From Streptomyces sp. A0958 (GTDB taxonomy: Bacteria; Actinomycetota; Actinomycetes; Streptomycetales; Streptomycetaceae), in the NCBI RefSeq assembly GCF_004795035.1, contig NZ_SSBK01000012.1:107793-171792 (forward strand): a DNA stretch of 64,000 nucleotides. The letters are read 5' to 3'. Under the pieces are notes generated by a model. It did not search any database and was not told the origin of the DNA. It saw nothing but the letters and a program-made list of their open reading frames with translations. The first letter of the stretch is position 1; each line of letters opens with the position of its first letter. Made by a program: the position numbers and the translations under genes. Below are positions 51,801-59,661 of this stretch, piece by piece.

Positions 51801-52330
51801 AGCTCCCGCCAGGGGGCGAGGAGGGCGGCGGCCAGGTCGGGGCGGCCCGCCGACAGCGCCCTGCCCACGTCGGAGGCGGGGCCGAGCAGCACGGTGAGCC
51901 CTTCGGCGGGCAGCGCGAGCCGTTCGACCAGGGGGCGGCCTCCTTCGGGGACGGCGGCGTGGGCGGCGGTGACCAGACGGCACAGCTCGGCCCAGCCCTG
52001 GGCGCCGTCGCGGGCGAGGAAGGTGACCCGGGGTGCGGATTCATCGACAAAGGCACCCCCGCGGGCCGGGGTCCGGGGCCGGTGCGTACGGCTGTCGCCC
52101 GTCCCGCGCGCGCCGGGGCCCACCGCGAGGTCCACCCCGAACAGCGGGCGCACCCCTTCCCGCTCGCAGGCCCGGGCGAACCGGACCGCGCCCGCCAGGG
52201 TGTCGCGGTCGGTCAGCGCGAGGGCGTCCATCCCCCGCTCGGCGGCGCGCTCCGCCAGCCGCTCCGGGTGCGAGGCCCCGTACCGCAGGGAGAACCCGGA
52301 GACGGTATGCAGATGCGTGAACCCTGGCAC
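48863..52330 (-). CDS. dnaE2: Error-prone DNA polymerase III alpha subunit DnaE2
   Basis: An 1155-residue C-family polymerase. The PHP domain starts FTHLHTVSGFSLRYGASHPE. The palm active site includes PDIDIDVESARR near residue 425. The finger region has AMHPCGVLLSD, and an OB-fold near the end is ETVLVAGAKAATQTPPIRSG. It lacks the epsilon-binding C-terminal extension of DnaE1. GTG 52330 has AGGAGG five bases upstream; a GTG six bases earlier has it touching the codon. It is the main translesion/mutagenic polymerase of actinobacteria, here with an SOS box and an ImuB-like partner. Confidence 0.93.
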   Translation of the reverse strand: MPGFTHLHTVSGFSLRYGASHPERLAERAAERGMDALALTDRDTLAGAVRFARACEREGVRPLFGVDLAVGPGARGTGDSRTHRPRTPARGGAFVDESAPRVTFLARDGAQGWAELCRLVTAAHAAVPEGGRPLVERLALPAEGLTVLLGPASDVGRALSAGRPDLAAALLAPWRELYGDDLRLEAVHHGRAGTGPGSLRLAARTVGLAAEQGVRAVLTNAVRYADAGQGPVADVLDSARRLVPVDPRRAPLDSGERWLKDARAMAEHAERITAAAGLGPDAGARLLAETRHTAEACVVDPGGDIGLGSVRFPEPRLVGAGRRTAQRVLASRAAAGMVLHGYDRRRDYWDRMHHELDIIAHHGFASYFLTVAQVVDDVREMKVRVAARGSGAGSLVNHLLGIAHADPVEHGLLMERFLSKRRFVLPDIDIDVESARRLDVYRAIIDRFGAERVATVAMPETYRVRHAIRDVGAALSMNPAETDRLAKAFPHIRARDARAAMEELPELREVARTKEKYGRLWELVEALDALPRGVAMHPCGVLLSDASLLRRTPVMPTSGESFPMAQFDKDDVEHLGLLKLDVLGVRMQSAMAHAVAEVKRASGREVDLDAVEPADPQTYRLIRTAETLGCFQIESPGQRDLVGRLQPESFHDLVVDISLFRPGPVSADMVRPFIEARHGRAPVRYPHPDLEGPLRETYGVVVFHEQIIEIVDIMTGCGRDEADRVRRGLSDPESQARIRLWFAQHAAARKYGAEVIARAWEIIEAFGSYGFCKAHAVAFAVPTYQSAWLKTHHPAAFYAGLLTHDPGMYPKRLLLADARRRGVPVLPLDVNRSAVTHRIELVSGEGGAGERWGLRLALSDVHGISAAEVARIEAGQPYSSLLDFWQRARPGKPAAERLAQVGALDAFGANRRDLLLHLSELHRAQRGAGSAGAQLPLGGGHRTAPVGLPDLNEAERLSAELGVLSMDVSRHLMTDHHAFLKELGAVSAKQLREARHGETVLVAGAKAATQTPPIRSGRRVVFTTLDDGTGLVDLAFFDDSHAACAHTVFHSWLLLVRGVVQRRGARSLSVVGAAAWNLAELAELRRTGGLDAVAARLAQVPDPDPEEDPAPAGDDGRRIRMPTGYEMNPWADLRPPGEGLPTGRKLWHQSPGSAG

Positions 52331-52378
52331 CTGCACCTCCTGAGCCGATCCGTACGCGCTACCCACCCCCTCGTCCCC

Positions 52379-52384
52379 ACCATA
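52379..52384 (-). promoter_or_regulatory. -10 element of dnaE2
   Basis: TATGGT on the minus strand, about 50 bases before the start codon. The corresponding -35 region falls in the LexA box, so bound LexA would block polymerase. Confidence 0.45.
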
Positions 52385-52393
52385 AACCAAATT

Positions 52394-52409
52394 TCGAACA
52401 CTCGTACGA
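52394..52409. promoter_or_regulatory. LexA (SOS) box upstream of dnaE2
   Basis: TCGAAC-ACTC-GTACGA matches the actinobacterial SOS consensus CGAAC-N4-GTTCG with one deviation. It is AT-rich in context and located in the divergent promoter region. DNA-damage control of the dnaE2-imuB operon is expected; the DUF3533 gene on the other side could also be affected. Confidence 0.8.
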
Positions 52410-52492
52410 TACTCGGTGCGCGGGCACTCTCCCTTCCACCGTTCGGCCCCGCCCCGACTGCGCGGGCGGTGGACACCCCGGACCGTAGGGGC

Positions 52493-53569
52493 ATGACTTT
52501 CGCTGACGAGGTGAAGAGAGCCGTCACCCCCCGGGCCGCACTGCTGGTCATCGGGGTGCTGGCGCTCCAGCTGCTGTTCATCGCGTCCTACATCGGAGCG
52601 CTCCACAGCCCGAAGCCGAAGGACGTCCCCTTCGGCGTCGTCGCACCCCAGCAGATGTCCGCCCGCCTCGTCACCGAACTGAACGGCCTCCCCGGCGGCC
52701 CGCTCGACCCCCGCCCGGTCGCCGACGCCGCCACCGCCCGCCGGCAGATCCTCGACCGCGAGATCGACGGCGCCCTGATCGTCGACCCCAGGGGCACCGA
52801 GGACACCGTGCTTGTCGCCTCCGGCGGGGGCACCGTCCTGGCCAACTCCCTGACGAAGCTCATCAAGGAGACCGAGCTCAGCCAGAAGCGCACCGCGCGC
52901 GCCACGGACGTGGCCCCGGCCTCGCGCCAGGACTTCGACGGGCTGTCCTCGTTCTACCTGGCCGTGGGCTGGTGCGTCGGCGGCTACCTCTGCGCCTCGA
53001 TCCTCGCGATCAGTGCGGGCAGCCGCCCCGCCAACCGTCAGCGCGCACTCATCCGGACCGGGGTCATGGCCCTGTACTCGATCGCGGGCGGCATCGGCGG
53101 CGCGATCATCATCGGCCCGATCCTCGACGCCCTGCCCGGAAGTTTCTGGGGGATGTCGGGCCTGGGCGCGCTGACCGTCTTCGCGGTCGGCATGATCACG
53201 CTCGCCCTGGAAGCGCTCACCGGCATCGTCGGCATCGGCCTGGCCGTACTGATCGTCGTCATCGCGGGCAACCCGAGCGCGGGCGGCGCCTTCCCGCTCC
53301 CCATGCTCCCGGACTTCTGGCGCGCGATCGGCCCCGCCCTGCCCCCGGGCGCCTCGACCTGGACGGCGCGCTCGATCGCGTACTTCCGGGGCAACGCCGT
53401 GACCGGCCCCCTGCTGGTGCTGTCCGCGTGGGCGGTGGTGGGCACGATCGGCACCATGCTCCTGGCCCTGCGCAAGAAGCCGGACGCGGCGGACACCCGG
53501 GCCCCGGGGGCGGGGACGGGGACGCCCTCGGGGACGCCGGCGGGCGGCGCCGGGTCGAGCCTGGCGTAG
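52493..53569 (+). CDS. DUF3533/YhgE-like membrane protein
   Basis: A 358-residue membrane protein. A first helix (LLVIGVLALQLLFIASYIGAL) is followed by an extracytoplasmic region of about 110 residues, then five or six helices. The sequence DVPFGVVAPQQM followed by ARRQILDREIDGALIVD is the pattern of the DUF3533/ABC-2-like YhgE-Pip group. The tail is Gly/Ala/Thr-rich. Transport or membrane stress roles are possible; none is established. AGGGG lies very close to the ATG. Confidence 0.78.
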   Translation: MTFADEVKRAVTPRAALLVIGVLALQLLFIASYIGALHSPKPKDVPFGVVAPQQMSARLVTELNGLPGGPLDPRPVADAATARRQILDREIDGALIVDPRGTEDTVLVASGGGTVLANSLTKLIKETELSQKRTARATDVAPASRQDFDGLSSFYLAVGWCVGGYLCASILAISAGSRPANRQRALIRTGVMALYSIAGGIGGAIIIGPILDALPGSFWGMSGLGALTVFAVGMITLALEALTGIVGIGLAVLIVVIAGNPSAGGAFPLPMLPDFWRAIGPALPPGASTWTARSIAYFRGNAVTGPLLVLSAWAVVGTIGTMLLALRKKPDAADTRAPGAGTGTPSGTPAGGAGSSLA

Positions 53570-53701
53570 CAGTAGCGGGCACGGCCCTCGCGGTACCGAT
53601 CACGGCCACGTCCCGCCGGCCGGAGCAGCGGCACCCCTCGCCCTGCTGCCCACCGCCTCCGCCTCGCCTCACCCGCTCCCCGCCCTCTCCCCCCGCACGT
53701 A

Positions 53702-53731
53702 CATGGCCCCCGGCCGGAGCCGGGGGCCATG
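53702..53731 (-). terminator. Terminator of the first protease gene
   Basis: CATGGCCCCCGGC at 53702-53714 pairs perfectly with 53719-53731 over a four-base CGGA loop, 22 bases after the stop codon. Confidence 0.8.
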
Positions 53732-53753
53732 CGTCACCGTACGGAACGAACGG

Positions 53754-54839
53754 TCAGCCGATCTGCGCGCCGAACGCCGCCAGCGCCTCCGGCACCGGCT
53801 GGAAGAACGTCTCGCCGCCCGACGAGCAGTCGCCGCTGCCGCCCGAGGTGAGGCCGATCGCCGTGTCGCCGGCGAAGAGCGAGCCGCCGCTGTCGCCGGG
53901 CTCGGCGCAGACCGTCGTCTGGATGAGCCCGTTGACGATGTCGCCGTTGCCGTAGTTGACGGTGGCGTCCAGGCCCGTCACCTTGCCGTCGTGCACCTGG
54001 GTGGTGGAGCCGCTGCGGGTCACCGTCATCCCGACGGTGGCCTCGCCCGCCTTGGTGATGGGCTGGGTGGAGCCGTTGTAGAGGTCGACCTCGCTGGGGT
54101 GGGCCGTGCCCGAGGTGTACTTCACCAGGCCGAAGTCGTTGCCCGGGAACTCCGAACCGGCGTTCGTGCCGATCTCGGCGCCGCTCTGGGAGTCCGACCA
54201 GCTGGAGATCGCCTCGGTGCAGTGCCCGGCGGTCAGGAAGTACGGCTCGCCGCCCTTGACCACGTTGAAGCCGAGCGAGCAGCGCCCGCCGTTGCCCCAG
54301 ATCGCGTCGCCGCCGGCGATGAACGGCTTGAACTCCCCGGCCGACTTCTTGAGTTCGGCCTTTCCGCCCAGCGAATCGACCACCGCGCCGAGCTTCTTCA
54401 GGTCGGCGCCCTTGACCGTGCGGTCGGCGGTGACGACGACCTTGTTGCCGACCGGGTCCACGGCCCACGAGGTGCCGGGGATCGACGCCTCGCCGGCCAG
54501 GGCCTGCCGGGCGGACGTCAGGTCGGCGAGCGAGTTCTTCACGATTCTGGCCGTGCCGCCCGCCTGCCGCACCCGTTCGGCGGCGGCCTCGTCGACCACG
54601 TTCATCACGAGGTGCTTGCTGCCGGCGTCGTAGTACGCGCCGGCCGCGCCGGTGCCCAGTTCCTTGCCCAGACCCGTGGCGAGCTTCCCGGCCGCGTCCG
54701 CGCTCAGTGTCCGCGCGGTGAACTGCGGGACCTGGTCACTGGCGTTCGCGCTCTGGAACGTCACGCCCGCCGCGACCAGGCCGACGACCGCCGAACCGGC
54801 CAGCACTGCGCGCTTCCTGGATATGCGTCGATGCTTCAA
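53754..54839 (-). CDS. Secreted streptogrisin-type serine protease
   Basis: A 361-residue pre-pro-protease. The start is TTG 54839 with AGGAGG six bases upstream; streptogrisin precursors begin [11 protein letters not shown] followed by the signal. A pro-region of about 140 residues follows. The mature chymotrypsin-fold enzyme starts near [15 protein letters not shown], with His in TAGHCTEAI, Asp in [10 protein letters not shown] and Ser in [10 protein letters not shown]. Cysteine pairs are conserved. It is the streptogrisin D/A kind (family S1E), an extracellular protease with chymotrypsin-like specificity. Confidence 0.93.
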   Translation of the reverse strand: MKHRRISRKRAVLAGSAVVGLVAAGVTFQSANASDQVPQFTARTLSADAAGKLATGLGKELGTGAAGAYYDAGSKHLVMNVVDEAAAERVRQAGGTARIVKNSLADLTSARQALAGEASIPGTSWAVDPVGNKVVVTADRTVKGADLKKLGAVVDSLGGKAELKKSAGEFKPFIAGGDAIWGNGGRCSLGFNVVKGGEPYFLTAGHCTEAISSWSDSQSGAEIGTNAGSEFPGNDFGLVKYTSGTAHPSEVDLYNGSTQPITKAGEATVGMTVTRSGSTTQVHDGKVTGLDATVNYGNGDIVNGLIQTTVCAEPGDSGGSLFAGDTAIGLTSGGSGDCSSGGETFFQPVPEALAAFGAQIG

Positions 54840-55155
54840 CTTCGACCTCCTGTGGGGGCCGCGCACGGATGATGTGGGGTCGTCCGTACGCGGAGGATGA
54901 AGCGCCCACTATGGTCACCGCCCGGATGGGCACACAAGGACGAGTCCTGGACGCACACACGACAACACCGGTTCGGTCGCGCGGTGTTCACTTACCGGTA
55001 CCGGGCTTCCCGCTCACCGGCCGGCCCGGACACGACGAAGCCGGCCCCCGGGCGTGATGCCCGGGGGCCGGCCAGTGCCGAACCACCGTCCGTACCTGCC
55101 GTCCGTACCCGCCGGCCCGCCCGTACGCGACGGGCCGACGGGTCCGGTCAGGCCG
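54840..55155. other. Spacer between two protease genes
   Basis: This 316-base spacer holds the promoter region of the first protease and, further on, the terminator of the second. AACACCG at 54964-54970 and CGGTGTT at 54982-54988 form an inverted repeat that could be an operator about 125 bases upstream of the TTG start. No additional gene is supported. Confidence 0.5.
55040..55072 (-). terminator. Terminator of the second protease gene
   Basis: GCCGGCCCCCGGGC at 55040-55053 pairs perfectly over 14 bases with 55059-55072, loop five bases. It lies 84 bases downstream of the stop. Confidence 0.8.
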
Positions 55156-56064
55156 TCAGTACAGGCTGATGCCGTACGCGCTGAGCGCGCTCAGCGCGTT
55201 GGTGACCGGCTGGAAGAACGTCGTGCCGCCCGAGCTGCAGTTGCCGCTGCCGCCCGAGGTCAGACCGATCGCCTTGGAGCCGGAGTAGAGCGGACCGCCC
55301 GAGTCGCCGGGCTCGGCGCACACGTTGGTCTTGATCATGCCGTAGACGACGTCGCCGCCGCCGTAGTTGACCGTGGCGTTGAGCGCGGAGACGGTGCCGC
55401 TGTGGATGCCGGTCGTGGAGCCCCGGCGGGTGACGGACATCCCGACCGTGGCGTTGGCCGCGCCGGTGATGTCGACGCTGCCCACGGTGCCCTCGTGGGA
55501 GACGGCGGAGTTGTCGTAGCGCACCAGTCCGTAGTCGTTGCCCGGGAAGCTGGAGACGACCGTCGGGCCGATGTAAGTGGTGTTCGAGGAGTTGGTGTAC
55601 CAGGGGGGCTTGCCGTCGGTGCAGTGACCGGCGGTCAGGAAGTAGTACGTGCTGCCGCTGCGGACGTTGAACCCGAGGGAGCAGCGCCAGCCGGGTGCGT
55701 AGATGGCGTCACCGCCCGAGAGCAGCTTGCTGAACTTGCCGGGGGTGTGCTCGATGCGCAGGGCTCCCGCGTTGCCGCCCGCGGAGTCCTTGATCTGCTG
55801 GATCTCCGCCGCGGAGACCGTGCTGTCGACGGTGACCACGAGCTTGCCGGTCGCCGGGTCGACGTTCCAGGCGGTGCCGGCGACGTCGGCGCCGAGGACG
55901 GCGTCACTGGCGGCGGCGAGCTGGTTGGCGCTGTACGTTCCGTTGGAACTGGCCTGGGCGGTGGGGACGGCCAGGGCGGCGACGGCCACAAGGCCCGCCG
56001 CGATGGCGATGGCCCTGCTGCGTCTCGCGATACCGCTGAGGGGGGTGGTGCGCTTGATCCTCAC
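55156..56064 (-). CDS. Secreted streptogrisin B-like serine protease
   Basis: A 302-residue pre-pro-protease, paralogous to the previous gene. The chosen start is GTG 56064, giving the RIKRT N-terminus seen in streptogrisin B; GGAGG is seven bases upstream, whereas it touches ATG 56070. Signal ends near TAQASSNG. The mature region starts near [15 protein letters not shown], with [19 protein letters not shown] and [10 protein letters not shown] as the catalytic triad blocks. The pro-region is shorter than in the neighbour. Confidence 0.93.
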   Translation of the reverse strand: MRIKRTTPLSGIARRSRAIAIAAGLVAVAALAVPTAQASSNGTYSANQLAAASDAVLGADVAGTAWNVDPATGKLVVTVDSTVSAAEIQQIKDSAGGNAGALRIEHTPGKFSKLLSGGDAIYAPGWRCSLGFNVRSGSTYYFLTAGHCTDGKPPWYTNSSNTTYIGPTVVSSFPGNDYGLVRYDNSAVSHEGTVGSVDITGAANATVGMSVTRRGSTTGIHSGTVSALNATVNYGGGDVVYGMIKTNVCAEPGDSGGPLYSGSKAIGLTSGGSGNCSSGGTTFFQPVTNALSALSAYGISLY

Positions 56065-56298
56065 TGTCATTCCTCCCGAGGGGAATCGGGGGTCCGCCTG
56101 TGGGGTGGCCGGACCCGTGAGGCGCAGTCATGCGCACGGCCATCCGTCCGCATTCCGGATATGCCGTGCCCCTGACAAGCGCTGCTCGGGAGTATTCAAG
56201 GCGTCAACTTCGCGCGCAAGGGCGCCTTTTGGCCTGCGTCCGGCCCTGGGGCCTGTTTCGAGAGTCCCGCCTGCCGGGCGACGACACCCGGCACGGGA

Positions 56299-56330
56299 CG
56301 GCCCCCGCGGACGGAACCCCGCGGGGGCCG
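56299..56330 (-). terminator. Terminator of the DUF1684 gene
   Basis: CGGCCCCCGCGG at 56299-56310 pairs perfectly with CCGCGGGGGCCG at 56319-56330 over an eight-base loop, 16 bases after the stop codon. Confidence 0.75.
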
Positions 56331-56345
56331 GGCGAAGGCGCTGCC

Positions 56346-57146
56346 TCAGCCGTCGATCCGGTGGCGCTCCCCCGCATCGACGGCGACCGGGAGGGTGTTG
56401 CCGGGCGGCGGGAAGGGGCAGATGAAGTGGTCCGCGAAGGCGCACGGCGGCAGCAGCGCGCGGTTGAAGTCGACGGTCACCGAGCCGTCGTCGGCCGGCG
56501 CGGCGGGCCGCAGGAACCGGAAGCGGTAGCTGCTGTTCCCACTGGTGGCGTCGGCGAAGACCGCCCAGAGCGAGCCGTCGGGCTCGACGGCGACCTGGAG
56601 CGTGTGCCCGGCCCCGTCCACCTCGAAGGCGATCTCCCCGGCGAGCCCGAGCCCGCGCTCGACACCGTCGGCGTTCTCGACCCGGACGGTGCGGGAGTCC
56701 GCGTACGGCCGGAAGGTGCCCGGCAACGCCCAGCGGGCGTCGTACGGGGTCGCCCCGATCGCCCGGAACGCGCGCCGCGCCGCGGAGTCCGGGTCGAAGA
56801 CCCGCACCGCCCACAGGCCCTCGCGGCTCAGCACGACCAGCCTGCGGCCCTCGTGCTCGACCCGGGACGCGTCGATCGGGCCGCGGTCGGCGCCGAGCCG
56901 GACCCGGCCGGTGAAGGGCTTCCCGTCCACGGTCAGCGCGTCCTCGGGCGCGGCTTCGAGCACCGGGGCGCCGTCCTCCTCCCGCCACCGGCCCGGGACG
57001 GCCGGAATTCGCCCCTCCGGGTGGTCCGCGAGCCAGTGGGTGCCGGTGAGGGAGAGCGGCCCGTACGGCGCCGAGACCGTGGCGGTCCGCTCCTCGTGCC
57101 AGCGCTCCCAGTCCCGCGCTGCCTGCTGCTGTGTTTGGGTGCTCAT
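56346..57146 (-). CDS. DUF1684 family protein
   Basis: A 266-residue protein with the DUF1684 pattern: WHEERTATVSAPYGPLSLTG at the N-terminus, DADRGPID-type core, and the C-terminal LPPCAFADHFICPFPPPGNT. The family is beta-rich, found across bacteria and of unknown activity. GGAAGGG precedes the ATG. It is cytoplasmic, as no signal is present. It lies next to the remains of a flavin monooxygenase gene. Confidence 0.85.
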   Translation of the reverse strand: MSTQTQQQAARDWERWHEERTATVSAPYGPLSLTGTHWLADHPEGRIPAVPGRWREEDGAPVLEAAPEDALTVDGKPFTGRVRLGADRGPIDASRVEHEGRRLVVLSREGLWAVRVFDPDSAARRAFRAIGATPYDARWALPGTFRPYADSRTVRVENADGVERGLGLAGEIAFEVDGAGHTLQVAVEPDGSLWAVFADATSGNSSYRFRFLRPAAPADDGSVTVDFNRALLPPCAFADHFICPFPPPGNTLPVAVDAGERHRIDG

Positions 57147-57149
57147 GGA

Positions 57150-57440
57150 TCAACCCTTCCACACCGGTTCGGCGATACCGAGGTGCGACCGCAATGTGGA
57201 ACCGCTGTACGCCCGGCGGAAGGCCCCCCGTTCCTGGAGGAGCGGGACGACCCGGTCGACACCAGCCCGCCCGGCCGCGGCTGACCCGGTCCAGGGTGGC
57301 CACGGCCGACGACACGTGGAACGGCTCGGTGTGGGTGGTGGTGACCGTCGGCACGAGCCCGATGCGGCGGGTGGCGGGGGCCACCCGGGCGAGGAAGGCG
57401 AGCGCGCCGGACGGCATCGTTGTCTTCCGGGGGCCATGCA
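57150..57440 (-). pseudogene. Remnant of an LLM-class flavin monooxygenase
   Basis: Two pieces of one family lie in different minus-strand frames. The upstream piece (57262-57440) encodes APATRRIGLVPTVTTTHTEP followed by FHVSSAVATLDRVSRGRAGW, typical of the NtaA/SnaA/DszA N-terminal half. At about 57262-57266 it runs directly, with a frame change, into the C-terminal end DRVVPLLQERGAFRRAYSGS, TLRSHLGIAEP. About 250 central residues and the true N-terminus are missing. This is a deleted gene, not a sequencing slip. Confidence 0.7.
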
Positions 57441-57659
57441 TTCGCAGCAGTGGCTGGTCAAGCGCTCCCACATCGACTTCGGTCGCGTGTGGTCCTGTTC
57501 CTGTTGAGCCGACGCCCCGCTTCCCGCGCCTTCCCACTCGCGCCCCTACCTGCGCCGAGCCCTTCCCGCGCACTCTCGCGCACACAGCACAGCAGCACCC
57601 TTCCCTCGTCCCGCCCCGCTCCGCCACCCCGCGGAACCGCACGTACGGGTGACGCCGTA

Positions 57660-58901
57660 TCAGCAGTCGCACCCGCAGTCGCAGCCGTCGCAGCAGCTAC
57701 AGCAATCGCAGCAGTTGCTGCACGCATCGCAGCCGTCGCAGCAGTCCCCGCAGTCGCACTGGCTGCACAGCCCCTCGCGCCGCTGACGCGTCCAGGGGTC
57801 GTCGAAGGTGCCGCAGCACATCTGGCAGGTGCAGGCGAGCCCGGCCCACACCAGGCAGCCCATGACGAGCCCGCGCCGGTCGCGCGGGGGCTCGGGCGGC
57901 GGCTGCGGCGGGCCGAAGGGAGCGCCCGGTCCGGAGGGGGCGTACGGATTGCCCGGCGGCGGCCCGAACGACCCCGTGGGCCGCGTTTCTGACGGCTCGC
58001 CGGACGCGGTCAGCAGCCCGCCGGCCTGGTGCGAACAGACGTCCGTGGCGAAGGCGCGGTCCACCGAGCGGCGCAGTTCGTGCGCCAGCAGCACATGCGC
58101 CAGCCTGCCGTCGGTGAACTCCGCGTCGCGCAGCGCCAGCCGCACGCCCCGCAGCGCGTCGTCGCACAGCCGGCGGGCCTCGGCGCGCGAGGTGCCGGTC
58201 GCGGTGAGCGGGTTCCAGGCACCCGACGCGGCGTCAGCTTCCTGGTCCTCCACGGCGTCCAGCAGATGCGCGAGGCGCCCGAAGAGGCGCCCGGCCTCGG
58301 CTAGCGGCTCGGCGTTCTGCGGCTTGCCCGCGAGTACGGCGGTGTGCGCGAAGGCCGCCGCCGTGGCCGTCTCGGTGGGCTCGGTGACCGTCATCAGCGG
58401 GGTGCCGGGGCCGGCCAGCAGCTCGATGCCGGTCTGCCGGTCGACGGCGTCGACGAGGACCGCGGTGTCGAAGCCGAGCTGCGCGCCGGTGCGCGCCCCG
58501 GCCCGGTCCCAGCCCGCCGCCACCCGGCGCGCCGCCGCGGCCACCGGGCGGCGCGCCAACAGGCCGTCCCGGTCGGCGACGTGGTCGCGCACCTTCGCCG
58601 ACGCGAGCACCAGCGAGACGGCGGCCGCCAGCCGGGCGCCCTCGCCGCGCGCGACCGGCGCGGTGCGCATGGACCGCAGGGGGCAGGGCCCGGCCGTGCG
58701 GCGCAGCGCGGGGGTGCGTTCGGCCTGAGCCTCCGTCAGGACCGAGACGATCAGGCCGTCGTAGTTCGTGACAATCCGGGCGAACTGCCCGTGGTCGGAG
58801 CGGAGCGCCAGACAGAGCCCGCAGAGGTGGGCCATCCACTCGGCCTTGAGCCCCTCGGAGAGGCGATGGGTACAGGGCCTGACGATTCCGAACACGGCCA
58901 T
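57660..58901 (-). CDS. DUF5685-family protein with Cys-rich tail
   Basis: A 413-residue protein. The N-terminal part (MAVFGIVRPCTHRL, then WMAHLCGLCLALRSDHGQFA and GPCPLRS) matches the DUF5685 family. After a Gly/Pro-rich linker near residues 310-345 comes a hydrophobic segment and a C-terminal stretch of about 35 residues in which roughly half are Cys, in CDC, CCDGC and CDCC patterns. The ATG 58901 start is preceded by GGGGG. Metal binding by the tail is likely. It is divergent from sepF. Function unknown. Confidence 0.75.
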   Translation of the reverse strand: MAVFGIVRPCTHRLSEGLKAEWMAHLCGLCLALRSDHGQFARIVTNYDGLIVSVLTEAQAERTPALRRTAGPCPLRSMRTAPVARGEGARLAAAVSLVLASAKVRDHVADRDGLLARRPVAAAARRVAAGWDRAGARTGAQLGFDTAVLVDAVDRQTGIELLAGPGTPLMTVTEPTETATAAAFAHTAVLAGKPQNAEPLAEAGRLFGRLAHLLDAVEDQEADAASGAWNPLTATGTSRAEARRLCDDALRGVRLALRDAEFTDGRLAHVLLAHELRRSVDRAFATDVCSHQAGGLLTASGEPSETRPTGSFGPPPGNPYAPSGPGAPFGPPQPPPEPPRDRRGLVMGCLVWAGLACTCQMCCGTFDDPWTRQRREGLCSQCDCGDCCDGCDACSNCCDCCSCCDGCDCGCDC

Positions 58902-59202
58902 CCCCCGGGAGTCGTTCACGTGTGCGCCGCACTGGGGCGCGGATGCGACGTGCATCGTATCGAGCGACCCGTTCACCCGTACGTCCCCCATGTCACCCGT
59001 ACGGACCGGAGCATCATATTTTCTTTCTTCAGGGCCCTTTACCGGGAGGAACCCTGACGAATCGCCACATCACATGCACCAGTACCGTCACGAATGCCCT
59101 GCGCGCCGCCTATCCCCTTGGCACACGATCCGCATCATGGACGACCATAGGGATACGAAAGAGATGCGGAACACCAAGGAACCGCGGTGAGAGGAGGCGT
59201 CC
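58902..59202. other. Divergent promoter region of the DUF5685 and sepF genes
   Basis: 301 bases without a gene. An unusually AT-rich stretch at 59012-59031 contains TATGAT on the minus strand (59018-59013), a near-consensus -10 for the DUF5685 gene with a leader of about 105 bases. The sepF side has AGGAGG at the end. No palindrome longer than ten bases was noticed. Confidence 0.45.
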
Positions 59203-59646
59203 ATGGGATCGGTGCGCAAGGCGAGTGCCTGGCTGGGCCTCGTAGAGGACAACGACGAGCGGTACTACGACGACGACGAGTATGCCGAGGGTGCACGGAC
59301 CGGGACCGGCCATGCCTGGGTGACCGATCCCCGGGTGCGGGTGGCCTCCGAGACGGCCGAGGAGACGGGCCGCCGGATCGCCACCGTGACCCCGGACAGC
59401 TTCCGGGACGCCCGCAGCATCGGCGAGCTCTTCCGGGACGGCGTCCCGGTGATCATGAACCTCACGTCCATGGACTCCGCCGACGCCAAGCGCGTGGTGG
59501 ACTTCGCCGCAGGGCTGATCTTCGGACTGCGCGGGTCGATCGACCGCGTCGCCACCCGGGTCTTCCTGCTGACCCCCGCCGACACACAGGTGCTGAACGG
59601 CGAAGCCGTCGGCCGGCCGGCCGACGGCTTCTTCAACCAGAGCTGA
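59203..59646 (+). CDS. sepF: SepF-family cell division protein
   Basis: A 147-residue protein with the SepF layout. The N-terminus lacks a strong membrane helix ([20 protein letters not shown]), an acidic linker follows, and the globular dimer domain has [40 protein letters not shown] and [20 protein letters not shown]. SepF tethers FtsZ to the membrane at septa. This shorter form is probably an accessory paralogue, since the main sepF lies in the division cluster. AGGAGG precedes the ATG. Confidence 0.92.
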   Translation: MGSVRKASAWLGLVEDNDERYYDDDEYAEGARTGTGHAWVTDPRVRVASETAEETGRRIATVTPDSFRDARSIGELFRDGVPVIMNLTSMDSADAKRVVDFAAGLIFGLRGSIDRVATRVFLLTPADTQVLNGEAVGRPADGFFNQS

Positions 59647-59661
59647 CCGTCCTGCGGGCGC

